A DNA stretch of 64,000 nucleotides from positions 868,001-932,000 of the forward strand of contig VWND01000076.1 of assembly GCA_009599575.1 (NCBI GenBank), given 5' to 3'. Shown one piece after another: positions 24,738 through 36,494 of the stretch (position 1 is its first letter; each line of letters begins with the position of its first letter). The position numbers and the translations under genes were made by a program. The notes under the pieces are model-generated. The model was not told the origin of the DNA and ran no database searches. It saw only the letters and a list, made by a program, of their open reading frames with translations. Source of the DNA: Blumeriella jaapii (lineage: Eukaryota; Ascomycota; Leotiomycetes; Helotiales; Drepanopezizaceae).

Positions 24738-25967
24738 CGTAGTGACAAGATATCCGTTACAAATTGAAATGCCAACCTATCTCACCTCGCAGCGAGTCCG
24801 CTTGGTCTAGCAATCTGGAAACTTGCCTAGTAATTGCCCATGTAATGCTGCCAAGTCATTCATTTCCCACCCCTAAAAAGGCCCTGCCTGAGCTCGTTCG
24901 TCCTCCACACAGTCAACCATTGGTCTCTATCTCTACCTCTTCTGTGTCTCATTTGATATACGCTCACTTACAAGTGTTATCGCGCACGCAATAAAATTCG
25001 GATTTCACCCTAAAATCTAGATTTAGACCTAGACGTCTGTCAGGGACTAGTAGCTGAATAGCTTTCCCACTGGGCTTAACTGGCCAAAAAGGCGCAACAA
25101 TCGAGTTCGAGCTCGATCAGCTATTCGATGGGTTGAGGTTGAGATGCGAGGAGTGTCTAGGCTTAAAGAAGCTTAGCTCACCCGATATGGTACCGCTCCC
25201 GCCCGTGAATGTCTCCGCGAAGCATCAAACTTATCACTTGATTGGAACTACAATTTTCCAAAGAATCCCGATTTAATTTTCTTTTCGAGAACAAGATCAG
25301 AGACATTTCTGAAAGACGGAAAGAACAACGTCGAGCAAGTCGGAGATAACGCGATTTGCAATAGGGGCTACGAAGTGCGGGATTCGATCGACCAAATCTC
25401 GCATCTTTCAACATTAGTTTAATCAGAAGAACAAGGCGTCGCAGTGTCGTGGAAGAGGCGCCAAGACCCAAGTCGCGATCTTTTTCTTCAGCTTGTTATC
25501 GAATCAGGGTCAAGGATACCGCAAACGGAGCTGCTGCCCCCTCCCTATAAAAATCAGCCTTCCGGCAGAGCTGAGGCCTGGATATTCTTGGTGACTGGCT
25601 CGCTTGCCGCTAGTTCACCAGTCAAGAAAAACACGGGACTGGACTGGACAAGGCTTTCTTGAAGCGACCTTGAAGCGACCTCTAGCTCCTGTCGAGGTCG
25701 GCAATCCTTCTCCGGTCAGGAAGCAGGATATCAAGAAGCCGCCCGGAAAGCTTCCTATCTGGCCTACGTTGGCACGCAAGCACGAATGTCATCGACGCGC
25801 TACTAGAGCGTCTCTCCGGAAGCAATTTCTATCTACTCATCTAGTCAATTTCCAAACCAAAAATCCCTAAGACTTCGAGGCAGGCACCGAAAAGCAGTCA
25901 GTTGCTTTCACCGGCCACTCCTCCATTGCAAGATCTCATCAGGTTGCTCGCTCAAAGCGTTGAAGTG
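24738..25967. other. Intergenic region upstream of TGS1
   Basis: 1.2 kb with no supported gene. A minus-strand frame at 25178-25471 is short and lacks a recognisable domain. Contains the DOP1 3' end and the TGS1 promoter. Confidence 0.45.
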
Positions 25968-26922
25968 ATGGCAAGCACGAGGGCTTCAAATGCGGGAGCA
26001 GAGGGTATCGAGAAGAAGAGGAAGAGGAAGAGGGGGAAGAAGTCCACTGGCATCGAGGAATTCGGCGAGAATTCGACAGCCGAGACTCCAGCACCACTCT
26101 TCAAACTCACCGACGAATGCCACCACTACACTGCTCAGATACAGATAGATTACGACATCCAAAAGTGATTCAACCCGCGCTTCCTCACACACGATGCCAC
26201 GCTAACATGATCTAGGTACTGGGAACAACGATACAGTATCTGGTCTCTCTATGACGAAGGCATCTACATGACCGACGACGCCTGGTTCGGCGTGACCCCG
26301 GAACCAGTGGCCAAGTTCGTTTCTCCTCCCCTACCGACTGCCATCTATCCCAGCCAGCAGATGCTAACACCCCCCAGCAAAGTCGCGCAAGACTTTGCGG
26401 AGTTGGCTCACGAGTCCAGAACAGTGCTCATTGACATGTTCGCCGGCGCCGGCGGGAACGTGATCGCCTTCGCCCGCTCGGGACGCTGGGCGAGCATCAT
26501 CGCCATCGAGAAGGACCCGTCGGTGATGGCGTGCGCCTACCACAACGCGCGCATCTACGGCGTCGCGGACAAGATCACCTGGGTCCACGACGACTCCCTG
26601 GCCTACCTCGCCGCCAACGCAGCCTCGATCGAGGCGTCGGCGACGGCCGTCTTCGCCTCCCCGCCGTGGGGGGGCCCCGGCTACCGCGGCGACGCCATCT
26701 TCGACCTGCGCACGATGCAGCCGTACTCCGTGCACCAGATCCACGAGGCCGTCAAGACCATGGACGCCGCCCTCTACCTCCCGCGCCAGAGCGACGTGCG
26801 GCAGCTGGCGCGCCTGGCGCCCGAGGGCGAAGATCGAGGTCGTGCAGTATTGCATGGTGGGTGCGAGCAAGGCCATGGTTGCTTACATCCCGGCGACCGC
26901 GCCGCTTGCCGTTGCCGCGTGA
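25968..26922 (+). CDS. TGS1: Trimethylguanosine synthase Tgs1 (one frame break)
   Basis: Exons 25968-26164, 26216-26314 and 26378-26922 with introns of 51 and 63 nt. After a basic Lys/Arg-rich N-terminus come YWEQRYSIWSLYDEGIYM, the SAM-binding motif IDMFAGAGGN, and the catalytic motif SPPWGGPGY. These are the hallmarks of the enzyme that converts the m7G cap of snRNA, snoRNA and telomerase RNA to trimethylguanosine. The C-terminal segment KIEVVQYCMVGASKAMVAYI is one frame over from about 26829, with no intron signal, and ends at a stop at 26920-26922. The sum of exons is one base more than a multiple of three (one extra base or two missing). If read literally, the enzyme loses its last 30 or so conserved residues. 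The catalytic core is intact. Confidence 0.88.
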
Positions 26923-26979
26923 TGGGGGCTTTCGCAGCTGAGCACCAGGTCTGTGGCGAGCAGGAAAACATTGGGATGT

Positions 26980-27036
26980 ACTGTGTGTATGTACATACAT
27001 ACAGACTGTATGTATGTAAGTACTGTACAGTACAGT
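26980..27036. repeat. GTAC palindrome cluster
   Basis: TGTATGTA repeats running into GTACTGTACAGTACAGTA just downstream of the TGS1 stop. Confidence 0.7.
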
Positions 27037-27149
27037 AGGCATGTATGAATGTGTGTAGGGGTGGGAAAAAGGGGAGAGGGAGTCTAGACTGAGCGGCACA
27101 GGGCGGGGTTGCAACCATCGTGCCTGGGAGCCTCAGGGTGACGATGATT

Positions 27150-27172
27150 GATACCGTACTGTACAGTACAGC
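27150..27172. repeat. GTAC palindrome
   Basis: ACCGTACTGTACAGTACAG, a near-perfect palindrome in the TGS1/RRN3 gap. Confidence 0.7.
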
Positions 27173-27294
27173 TCAAGGATGTGTTTTGTTGCACATCGCT
27201 CATTCGAGTTCCTCAGGCGTCCAACACGGCACTCAGGCAGACTCACATACCCTTACGAGACTCGTGCATTAGCGGGCATTCGGGCGCTTCCAGA

Positions 27295-27332
27295 ACATGT
27301 ACTGTACTGTACTGTACATACAGTACTGTACC
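27295..27332. repeat. GTAC palindrome cluster
   Basis: Tandem TGTACTGTACTGTAC followed by ACAGTACTGTACCG. Confidence 0.7.
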
Positions 27333-27936
27333 GTGTGTATTGTTTCTGAAGTGGAAGACTTACTCAAAGGAAACGCCTTGATTACATTATGAAGTCGCGT
27401 ATGATTAGAGATGTATGGCTGGCGACTGGAACACTCCCAGGCCGTGGATGGATGCCTTGAAAATCCCGTCACCTCGCCTGCTCACGCCTCGGAACAAGGA
27501 GGGCGCTTCCCTTGTACAGTACATGTTTGTTCGCAATGTGGTCTTTGTATTTCTCAATTCCGTATCTACAAATTCTTTGCCCTCCCCCGACCAAGATCCA
27601 CAGCCAGATCCTAGCAAATCTTTTCCTCTTAGCTACTTTCCTGCAAGTCTAGCTAGCTAGCCCCCCATTGACTGCTTTTTGACCCCCCAAACACCCGCTG
27701 AATCCGGAAAATGAAACCCAGCGGCAGACTCCGCTGGATGCGAACGCCTCCATTGCAATCGCATTGATCATAGGCGCTGACATGTTCCACCCATCCATTC
27801 ATGCATGTTTTATCGCGCCCGCTATGCCAGCCAACCCAGAACACACACCTCGAATGATCGCTATTATACCCGCTCCAAGCCCTTGCAGACCCAAGAAACG
27901 CCTGGCCAAGATGTTCAGTGAAAGACCATTGCAAAT

Positions 27937-30035
27937 TCATTCATCATCATCGTCGTCGTCAGTGGCGGTATCTTCCTCTATGTCGACTTCCTCCTCGCCA
28001 TCTTCATCATCAGAATCGTCGTCGGAGTCTTCCTCTTGATTCAGGCCTGGTATGCTCTTCCATTCCACGTAGTCGCCTTCAATCCATCGCTTGCTGATCG
28101 GGAGCTGGTAGGGATCGAAAGGGAAGTAGGCGTCCAGTTGATGCCAGCTCTCGGTCCTTCCACCATTTCCCGTATCTCTCAAGGCGCCAGTCCCCTGAGC
28201 CGATGAATACTGGCTGAGGCGTATCCGCTTGTTGGTCTCGAGCAGCGGATACACGTACATGAATCGCAGGTGGCGGGCAATTTTGGCGAATTCGCCCACG
28301 ATTGGGGGGGAGCATATCTTGAGAGGATTGAGCTTAGAGTAGATGGCCCGAGTGAGAATATCCTTGATACCAGGTATCCAGTTCAACTCCTGCCCGATGA
28401 ATGCAGCGGGGTCCTCTTCTTCCGAGATTTCTGTGGATGTGATAAGATCACGCCATCTGAAGCAAAAGATATACAAGAGCGCCTGTGTCATGGCGTAAAA
28501 TGTGCCGTACCGTTGCAAATCCGGACCGCGGCATGTAAGCTCGTGGTGAGAACGAATCGCGTCGAGGTTGTCGCCTATAACGTCGAAGACAGTGCGGACC
28601 ACGCTAGCCGGTACATGAGCCCCTCTCGCAACAAAGCTCGCTAGGTAGGCTGCCGAAGACTGTCGCTGTACAGCTGCCCTGCTGGATTGAAATGCAAGCT
28701 GTACAAGGGTGCCGGCAAAATGATCCACCAGATGCTCTGCTGTTTGTGCGAAATGGAAAAGTAGAAATTGTGTATGCCGTGACCGATATGTTGGAAGGAT
28801 GGTGTCCGAGAAATGCCTGAGTAGAGCCTCGAACATCGATGCTGCTTCAACGCTGTTGGGGTCCGCAAAGTATGGGCTGTAAATTTCAAAGAGCATATCG
28901 AGCATGGCATCCATCTTCTCAACATTTTCTTGCATCTCCTTGATCCGTCTGGAATCTGAAGGGAGATCATCGTCACTGATGACAGAATCGGCATCGCTGT
29001 CTGAATCCTCTCCATCCTCACCATCTCGGTTCGGAGCTAAGGAAATGGCCTGAACGATTGCTGCTGCTACCTCATCATCCACGTCGTCAAGGTCTACCTG
29101 CATCTGCACATCGATCGTAACGACCCTTTTCGTGATTTGCTCGAACACGTCGAACTTGAGCTCCGGAGCATACTCGATGAGGCGAACCAGGTTACTGATG
29201 TAGGAAACATGGACTTTTTTCGTATCATCGGCGGTAGGGAACTTTTTCTCAAGAACATCGGATAAGGTTCCACTGGCAGACGGGATCTTTTGTAGGATGT
29301 ATCTTAATGCGTCATGTATCCGTGAAGTGAGCTGGTCTCGATTGACCTCCGGGTACCCTGCAAGTCGCACACTGGCTAATCGCACTGTCGTCAAGTCAGA
29401 AAATGTTCGTTCTCGGTGGATGTCATGGATGTCTTACTTCCGCGAAAATGGCCCGCTAGCATACCCAACACCATGCCGACATACATGCCTTTCGCACTGA
29501 CCAAACTGACCAGGAACTTGATATAGGCCGTGACAAACGCCTGATCTCTTCCCATCCATTCGCATGCAAGCAAGGACGCGACCAGACTGCCGCATCTGTT
29601 GTCCAGAAGCGAAGTGTAGGTTGTAAGCGCCAGGAGATACGTTCTGATGTCCACGTTGAACCCCTCCTCCTCCTCCTCCTCCTCCTCATCGCCCCTCCTT
29701 CCTTCGAAGATCTCCCTGATCTTATCGTACCCCTCACTGTCGCATTTGTCTCTGATATGTGCCTCGATCGACCGCTTGACTTCCCCTCGTATGGAGTCCA
29801 TGCTCCGGGCTTTTACCTGGTAAACCTCCATGATCTTCTCCTCGACCGTCGGATTGAAGGTGACTCGAGCCCTCTTGTGCGGGCTTGACGGCGCAGACAT
29901 TGTGTCGAGCTCCAGTTCAGCATCATCGAATTTCCGAACAGTGCCAGAGAGTGTAGACCGACGGAGAAGTGGTTTGCTTGATTTGACGGCAGGCGCAGGG
30001 ACTGGGAGCCTGGTGCTGGGTACGAGGGCGACCAT
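27937..30035 (-). CDS. RRN3: RNA polymerase I initiation factor Rrn3 (TIF-IA)
   Basis: Two exons, 30035-29438 and 29384-27937, joined across a 53-nt intron (phase 1) give about 681 aa in one intact frame. Family blocks include DNRCGSLVASLLACEW, FLVSLVSAKGMYVGMVLGML, ALRYILQKIPSASGTL and PYFPFDPYQLP-like text near the C-terminus (AYFPFDPYQLPISKRWIEG). The body is HEAT-repeat like. There is a pure Glu run (CTC repeat, about 29660-29690) in the N-terminal part, a central acidic linker, and a C-terminal Asp/Glu tail. Rrn3 binds Pol I and recruits it to rDNA promoters; control by phosphorylation is known for the family but not visible here. Confidence 0.95.
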
Positions 30036-31242
30036 GATCGATCCGCGATTCCGCGAGATATTAGAAATGGCGAATGGTTGTCATGGATTCCACGATTACT
30101 GGCCTCGAGAGTGTGCAATATCCATTCGGTTTCAGGTCGCAGTACCGAATTTTGCCGCTCGTTGTGTATTTCTAGAAAATTATTCGGACATCCCGCAATT
30201 GCACCACTAAATATGTCACGTGATATTGACGGGCCGACGGGGCAACCGCTTACGTAATTCACGGCGGTACAGTCCGAGCGTGTGTGTGTGCGCATTTCAA
30301 ACCCAATTTCATGGCTTCAAAGCTACAGTACAGTTCAGTAATGTACATTCGAAGCTACATACGTAACGCAGCAAAATTATATAACAGCAAACTATGCGGA
30401 GTGATTGAAATACCGTCGAACTGTTCGATTGATTTGAACAAGTTTCATACCAGACTTAACGTGATACATCTGATACATTTAGTGTTATCGAAAGATTTTT
30501 ATCTTCCTGTTTGCCCTTTAGCAAATTCGATGCACAATTATATCATAGAAAACCTAAACAATAGAAGTCCAAGATTTTTTTGGGCCCAGTCAGATACACC
30601 GGTATTTATTGGATTGGATCAATGGCATCTTTCGTAACGAGGATTCGAAGTTGTCAAAGGCCTGCGCACGCTATTCCAATTGATGGTCTCGAACTCGAGT
30701 GCCTCGACAAGCGAGTGAGCTCGGGGACTGAGGCTGAAAAATAGAATGCTCTACTTAGATGGTAATCTGTCATCGCACAATGACTCACTCCATTTTATCT
30801 GCTATGCAGCTGAGCTCTAAATTTGGACCCTTACAGTACTGACTGTACTTACAGTAGACCACATCTAGGCCCCTTCGCTTGGCCCGCGTAAAGTTTGGCC
30901 CAACATCAAGCATATTATATTCACACATGAGGACTGTTTATCCTACACGCTACTACTGGTCGTGCTACTCATGCCATTCCCATGGATCTTGCACGACTGC
31001 TGGTGGCGGCTATGCTCACAAGAGCGAAGAAATCTAGAGCAGAACACCCCCATCCGTACTTTTGAACCCTCCATGTACAGATCACACCAAGGTATCAAAA
31101 ATTTCCTCGTCCCATCCGTACCCATCCTCGATCCCGAAACCGTACCCTAGTCGATAGACTCCGAGAATTCCGTAATGTTTTCCATCCCTTGCCCGAAAGA
31201 CACCTAGACGCCTGATTATGTGCCATGGGCAGAACGCAAATC
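30036..31242. other. Intergenic region with AT-rich island
   Basis: 1.2 kb between the RRN3 start and the HAP3 stop (both minus). About 30300-30650 is clearly more AT-rich than its surroundings and has a 117-codon chance-like frame. A GTAC motif occurs at about 30834-30855. No supported gene. Confidence 0.45.
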
Positions 31243-31963
31243 CTAGTAACCATCCCCGCTTGCTGAGCCGTTATGTCCACTTGAGACTTGCCCACCGTAC
31301 AGGTTGCTGTAAGAGTTTCCATCGTGGTCGCCAGCTTCTCCTTGTTGACCACCGAGGATACTATTGGACCCCTCAGCCCCACCTTGGAAAGCAGTAGATG
31401 GCGCATTTGCGGATCCTGATGCACCTGCAGCGGCGGAACCAAAACCACCTTGACTACCTGGTCTTTGCTCACTCCTGGCCGATTGGGTCTGCAATGGTTG
31501 TCAGGTTCTATTTTGGCGGGCGGAGGACGAGGAGATGGTCCATCCGCACTAGTCGCAACGATATCACTTACTTCTCGGTACTTGGACAGGTAGATCTTGA
31601 GCGCCTCGGCGTAGTTCTCGAACCCCAGCGACGTCATGGCAAACAGAATATCCTCTCCATTGACGGTCTTTCTCTTTTCTTGGTGACATTTCTCCGAAGC
31701 TTGATGGCGTCTTTAGCTTGCGTAAATTGGCGGTGGGATTGGGGGGGCAAACCTTCACTCGTGATGAACGAGATAAACTCGCTCACACATTCTTGCATGC
31801 ACTCCTTTGCTTCTTTTGCGATTTTGGCATTGTCGGGAAGGGCCGTCTTCATAATCCTGGCGACTGGAGCAAAGTTCCGGATGTTAGAATCAGAGTAGTC
31901 ATGTTTGGAGGGCTTGGACGGATGCGGCGTTTCTGGTGACTGAGACGGGGAATCGTGGGACAT
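31243..31963 (-). CDS. HAP3: CCAAT-binding factor subunit HAP3 / NF-YB
   Basis: Three exons, 31963-31753, 31699-31572 and 31488-31243, with introns of 53 and 83 nt, give about 194 aa. The histone-fold core spans both first exons: [40 protein letters not shown], then [20 protein letters not shown] and [17 protein letters not shown]. This is the H2B-like NF-YB domain that dimerises with NF-YC (HAP5) and, with HAP2, binds CCAAT boxes. The Cys residues in the core match those linked to redox control in Aspergillus HapC (family knowledge). The C-terminus is Gly/Ser/Gln-rich and disordered, ending GSASGDGY. All phases agree. Confidence 0.96.
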
Positions 31964-32093
31964 GATAGGATGTGTGACAGGCCGTGACACCACCACCAGA
32001 ACGTGAAGGGTTTGGCCTCCAAGCCCACTGACTGGCCAGTCTATAGACCCTCTGCGTCTAATAGCTACGTTGTTCCAAGCGACGCCAGTCACG

Positions 32094-32113
32094 GCGGGGG
32101 GGGGGGGGGGGGG
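32094..32113. repeat. Poly-G tract
   Basis: An uninterrupted run of about 20 G, about 130 bp upstream of the HAP3 start codon. Confidence 0.85.
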
Positions 32114-32889
32114 TATGCGGGGGATTTTTCTTTGGGCACAAATCAGAAGAGAGAGAACTCACCATTTGCTATGGGTAACCATCGATCTTGTTCTTTCACC
32201 TGGGGGAAGCTTAGCAGCTACTCGTCACACACGAAGGGGCTTCTTACCTCGAACTCGACTGAGAGATGCTTTAGTATCTACAGGTAACTCGGCCTCTCCA
32301 AGTGACACAGGGAGGGGTACTTACAGGCAAGGGAATTGTGTGGATCGTTCATCGCTGCATCCGGGTCATCTGGACTCTGGACACCAGCTTCGTGGTCCGT
32401 TTCTTTCGGTGATGCAGACATCCTTATGAAGAATGGCAAGCTGCAGTCTCTCGGATAGCGGCGTATTGGAAATTCCTTGGTTCTGCCAGGTGGCGCGTGG
32501 AACAACTGTCAAGTCGTAGCAAGGCTTGCGAGATCGTAGGCGCGGATCCGCGAGGGAAGGGCTTTTGCTGCGCAACCCTGGTGCAGACGAGGCCGGCAGC
32601 GACACTAATGCACTCCTCCTGAGTCTGTAGGTCTGATTTCAAGTTTGTTCAGGGACAGTATAGTATGGCTGCAGGCATCCCGGAGTGTAGAGTCGCGTCA
32701 GAGGGAGTGGAGGTTCGAGAGTCGCGGGCGGTAGGGACAGGACGGGGAACTGGATTGGAACCAAGCTTCTCGGAGGATTTCGACTGCCGATGCACACACT
32801 CATGCGCGCTGGGGGGGTGGGGGGAGGGGGGGGGTTGAGCAATTCGTCGGTCGAGGCAGCGAGCGAGGAGCAAAGATTGGGGTGGGATT

Positions 32890-32995
32890 GGGTTGGAGGT
32901 GGAGGTGGAGGTGGGAGGTGGAGGTGGAGGTGGAGGCGGAGGTGGAGGTCGGTGGAGGTCGGTCGAGGTCGAGGTCGAGGTCGAGGAATTGGTCG
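32890..32995. repeat. GGTGGA/GGTCGA repeat block
   Basis: Tandem GGTGGA units passing into GGTCGA units. Many closely spaced GG/GGG runs make it a candidate G-quadruplex former on the plus strand. Confidence 0.8.
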
Positions 32996-33089
32996 CATGC
33001 AGCAGTGATGGGATGCGATCTCGCAGAAACGTGGGGCTGGAAGCGTTGAGGCGGGTCGGAAAGAGAAGTCAGTCCAGTCCAGTCCAGTA

Positions 33090-33372
33090 GGTATGTAAGT
33101 ATGTACAGTATGTATGTCCTGTACGTATGTCCTGTATGGACTGTATGTTTGTATGTTTGTATGGAGCAGTGCTTGCTGTTGCTGCTGCCGCTGCGGCTGC
33201 GAACTTCGTACTGTACTGTAAAAGCTTGAGCCCTGGGACGCCGTGGCCCAGGGCCGGACTAGCAAAAACCCGACCAGGGCCCGTGAATGATGGACCTCCT
33301 GCTCTGGTATGTAGTATGTACCTATGAACAGTACAGACGTGTACTGTACGGGACCGTCCTGTCCGGTACAGC
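33090..33372. repeat. GTAC/GTATGT repeat cluster
   Basis: GTATGTAAGTATGTACAGTATG near 33090, ACTGTACTGTA near 33209, and ACAGTACAGACGTGTACTGTAC near 33330. Confidence 0.7.
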
Positions 33373-34897
33373 TGCACCTATTCACATACCTACGGAGTCA
33401 CTGAGTAACTGTGCTGGACAGAACGGTGCCGTAAGGACGTTGGTATGTACACGATGGCGCCTCCAGGCACATCTGCAGCGTGCCCTGTGCATTTACTTTC
33501 AGCCATGAGCCTTTCCCTCGGGCTCGCAGGTTGGGTCCAACGATCATCCGAAATCCTATTTCTCTCCAATGAGATATTTCAAGTTTCATCGGGACCTCTG
33601 ATGGCCGTGGCCCCAAAACGCCCCTAACAGCTGGGCCGAGAGGGCGGCGTGACAGCGGCGTTCCATCAGCATCGCATGGCGCCGTCCGCAACCTATCGGC
33701 TGGACGACGCGCTCGATGCCGTCGAGGCAAGCCTTCCCGTCTTCCTCTCCTTTTTCCCTTCGCTCGTGAGAAGAGCAGCCAATCCTGATGGATCTCTGGG
33801 ACGTTCGCTTGCATAGCTTCCGAAACTACTTCCCGATGCGATCCAAGCTCCGTCCTGCACTGAGATGAGTTCTGGACCGAAGTCCTGGCACCATGGCACG
33901 GCACCATGGCATCCGGTTCTGAAACGTTCGCACCCCACTGCTTCACGGTAGTCATGCTGTGTGTAAGAACCGCTCGTCTCGTCCGGGATCCCGGGTAACT
34001 AGTCTCTGGTGTTCTTGTTGACCGGCTCCACGATCGGTTCACGTCGATTTCGCGCCCGTCTCTTGTCCGTCGTCCAAAGCCCAGCTCAACAGAACCCGCT
34101 TCTCCAAGGTGGACGTGGGCTGGTCTCGGTGTCTCGGTGTCTCGTGTCTCGTGTTCGCTGGCTTTGCCACGGCTGCGGCTGTCAACCAGACCCAAGAAAA
34201 AGGGTGTCAGCCTTTGAAAATGGAATCCGGATGAATACCAAAACTCGGGTCATCAGAGGAACCGCTCTCTCCGCTGTTCCTACTGCCAAAAGACGGCCGT
34301 TTCCACCCCACCGCACGCTGCAATGCAAGAGCAGGGTTCCTGTCATCGACGGTGTAGTGGCCTGTGGCCAACACATCCGCGCGCCCTCGAAGCTAGCCCT
34401 TCCTCAGAGAGCTATCATCCGATTGTGATGACAGCCCTCTATGATTGGGCATCAAAACGTGCTTTCGAGACTGTTTCGTTGGGCTGAGAGGCGCGCCTTG
34501 CCGCCTTGTCGAACAGCCGGGAGCCTCACTTGAACTGGCTGTACAGCGCACCAATAGAATGCCCCGGAATCTGGAAATCTTTTGAGGGGATGTGACGTCG
34601 AGTCATCTCGACGGGAAGGAGAAAAAATAAGGGATAGACATTCTCCTGTTTCGGGTTCTATTTGGGACCTCCTTGGGCATGAATGCTGCTCGACGCCCAG
34701 CTCAATCTCTGTCTCCCCCGGGATGCACGAAGTGTTTGCGCTTCTCATCGAATGTCAATTGACCGCCTCGTAACTCGGACTCCAAATTTTCCTGACCGTG
34801 CTATGCAAATCGACGTAACTCCCGACTCCCCAAGCTCTGACACATCTTGTGTTATCAGAACAGAAATTGAACTCGATCCGAGAGTTTACAGATCACT

Positions 34898-35538
34898 CTA
34901 TTGCTGCACAACCTGGATGTTGTTTTTCTTCTGCAAGTAGAAGCAACGTCAGCTCATGAGATCCTGTGTGGGTCCTCTAGGTATGGACAGACCTTCCACT
35001 TCTCCATTTCGACCTGTTTGTTGTTGTACTGCTTGACCAGATCCTCTAGGACGCTCTTCAGGCCGTCGGAATTTGTCTTCAAAGCGGGAATGACATCCTT
35101 CACCGTGCGCTCAACCAGCACGCCGTTGATCATCCGGAAGCATTTCCTGTCACCCGGCAGCGGCGCGAGTGTTTCTAGAACGAGTCTACATTGTAACGAG
35201 CGGTCAGCGAGTGGTCCTAGCCGCGACCTCGGAGCTTGCCAGCTATATCATAGAGGGATCTTCGACAAGCGGCTCCTCCTTTGGGATCGCCGAGATTGGG
35301 AGTATTTAATTATGGAAGGGCGGACGAACTTGTGTTCTTCGGTTTCGGATTCGACGTCACCGATTTTAGACGCAATTTGTTGCAGGCCATTCTTGTAGTT
35401 GGTGTATTGATTTTGCAGTTCTGGAAAGCTGTGTCAGCTGAAATGTGTTTTTCGCGGTACTAGGACAAGAGCCATTCGATGGGCAAGGTGTTTGATGAAC
35501 CAACCTTGCTGCTTTCTTTGAGTAACCTGTTGCGCCAT
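34898..35538 (-). CDS. Prefoldin subunit 2 (Gim4)
   Basis: Four exons, 35538-35505, 35420-35330, 35185-34993 and 34930-34898, with introns of 84, 144 and 62 nt, give 116 aa. The protein starts MAQQVTQRKQQ. It continues through the N-terminal coiled coil (ELQNQYTNYKNGLQQIASKI), the beta-hairpin core (CFRMINGVLVERTVKDVIP) and the C-terminal coiled coil (VKQYNNKQVEMEKWKKKNN), ending VVQQ. This is the beta-type prefoldin subunit 2 pattern. Prefoldin hands unfolded actin and tubulin to the CCT chaperonin in the cytosol. The last exon is only 33 nt including the stop. The gene is head-to-head with CMC2. Confidence 0.95.
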
Positions 35539-35795
35539 GTTGTCTGATGTGAAGTTGGCCAATGTCCAGAGGCGGAATTAAAGAATTAAGGCTCAACGGC
35601 AACGCAAGGCTGCAGAGAGCAGGCTCCACCCCACGTGCCTTGGCGAGCGATCCATCTGCTGTGAGAGTAAAGTATCGTGCCTTACCCAAAGGTCCGACCA
35701 CCCAATGATTGGCACAGGTAAAGAGAGGCCAAAAGAGACCATTCAACATCCAAAGCACCTCACACACAGATCAATCTCATCGCCAAGGAGCCAAG
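35539..35795. promoter_or_regulatory. Divergent promoter, prefoldin 2/CMC2, with CCAAT boxes
   Basis: 257 bp between two start codons. It has a CCAAT at 35559-35563 and, at 35702-35712, a CCAAT and an inverted ATTGG around a single G (CCAATGATTGG). Such boxes are the HAP2/3/5 target, and HAP3 itself is encoded 3.6 kb away. Binding is inferred, not shown. Confidence 0.55.
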
Positions 35796-36091
35796 ATGCA
35801 TCCCCATCTGCACACAAAAGACAATAGCGGTAGCCTGCCACCCGAAGATTCAATTGGAGCTCTCCGACTAAACGCGCCACAGCATGCGAAGAGGTCATGA
35901 CGGCCCTCGACGAATGCCACGCCCGAGGCTTCCTCTGGAAATCCATGGGCATGTGCAACAACGCGAAGACGCAGGTCAACAAGTGCCTGCGCGCACAGAG
36001 GCTCGAACGGACGAGGGCGAACCGCGAGAAGGCCAAGGCAAAGAACGAGGAGATTCGGGCGAAGTGGGCTGAGATTGATGCGAATTCGTGA
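35796..36091 (+). CDS. CMC2: Cx9C mitochondrial protein Cmc2
   Basis: Exons 35796-35829 and 35883-36091 with a 53-nt intron give 80 aa. The twin Cx9C motif is perfect: C13-x9-C23 and C36-x9-C46, in the contexts ACEEVMTALDEC and MCNNAKTQVNKC. MHPHLH at the start is typical of Cmc2. A charged Arg/Glu/Lys helix follows. Cmc2 is imported into the intermembrane space by the Mia40 disulfide relay and supports cytochrome c oxidase assembly (family knowledge). Confidence 0.95.
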
Positions 36092-36494
36092 CGGGGGATG
36101 GAGCATGGAACCGGCGATTGGGTGTACAGTGGCATCGGGGAGGAGTCTTCACGGGTTTCGGAGGGGGGGAATCTCGGCGTTTGGGGGAACCGGGCTATCT
36201 GGGACTTGGAAAATCAAAGTCGATGTGTTTCACCCCGAGGGTCTACACCCGCAAGAGAACCATGGGCGAAGAAATGGGATCTCTACAAGTGTGTTTGTGA
36301 TACTTGGTTACAGTACAGTGTGTTTTGGCTGTACAAGGGCAGGCAGGCAGGCATGCAGGCAATCAAAGTGTGAGATTGGAAGATCATACACAAGATGCTT
36401 ATGAAGACAAGGAACCCAATGCGAATCACCCACTCACCCCCCAGCGCACAAGTGTGGCTCGGCATTCATCAAGTGAAGTCGAATCCTCGGCAGT
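36092..36494. other. Convergent gap, CMC2/TMEM14
   Basis: 403 bp with a CAGG repeat (about 36338-36360) and a single GTAC motif (about 36307-36320). No gene seen. Confidence 0.5.

Larger units (their letters stand above)
26923..27936. other. Convergent gap, TGS1/RRN3
   Basis: About 1 kb between two converging genes. It holds three GTAC palindrome clusters (near 26980-27036, 27150-27172 and 27295-27332) and no supported gene. Confidence 0.5.
31964..34897. other. Long low-complexity region upstream of HAP3
   Basis: 2.9 kb without a convincing gene. It contains a pure G tract (32094-32113), a GGTGGA repeat block (about 32890-32995) and GTAC clusters (about 33090-33372). A 265-codon minus frame at 33398-34195 has an Arg-rich, shuffled composition and no intron logic, so I do not call it. 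The HAP3 promoter and leader lie at the left end. Confidence 0.5.

Noticed and set aside
30284..30637. 117-codon frame in the AT-rich island
   Set aside because: No family resemblance; chance frame in AT-rich DNA cannot be excluded.
32639..34195. Minus-strand frames of 248 and 265 codons
   Set aside because: Built on GGTGGA and GTAC repeats or Arg-rich shuffled text; no intron logic.
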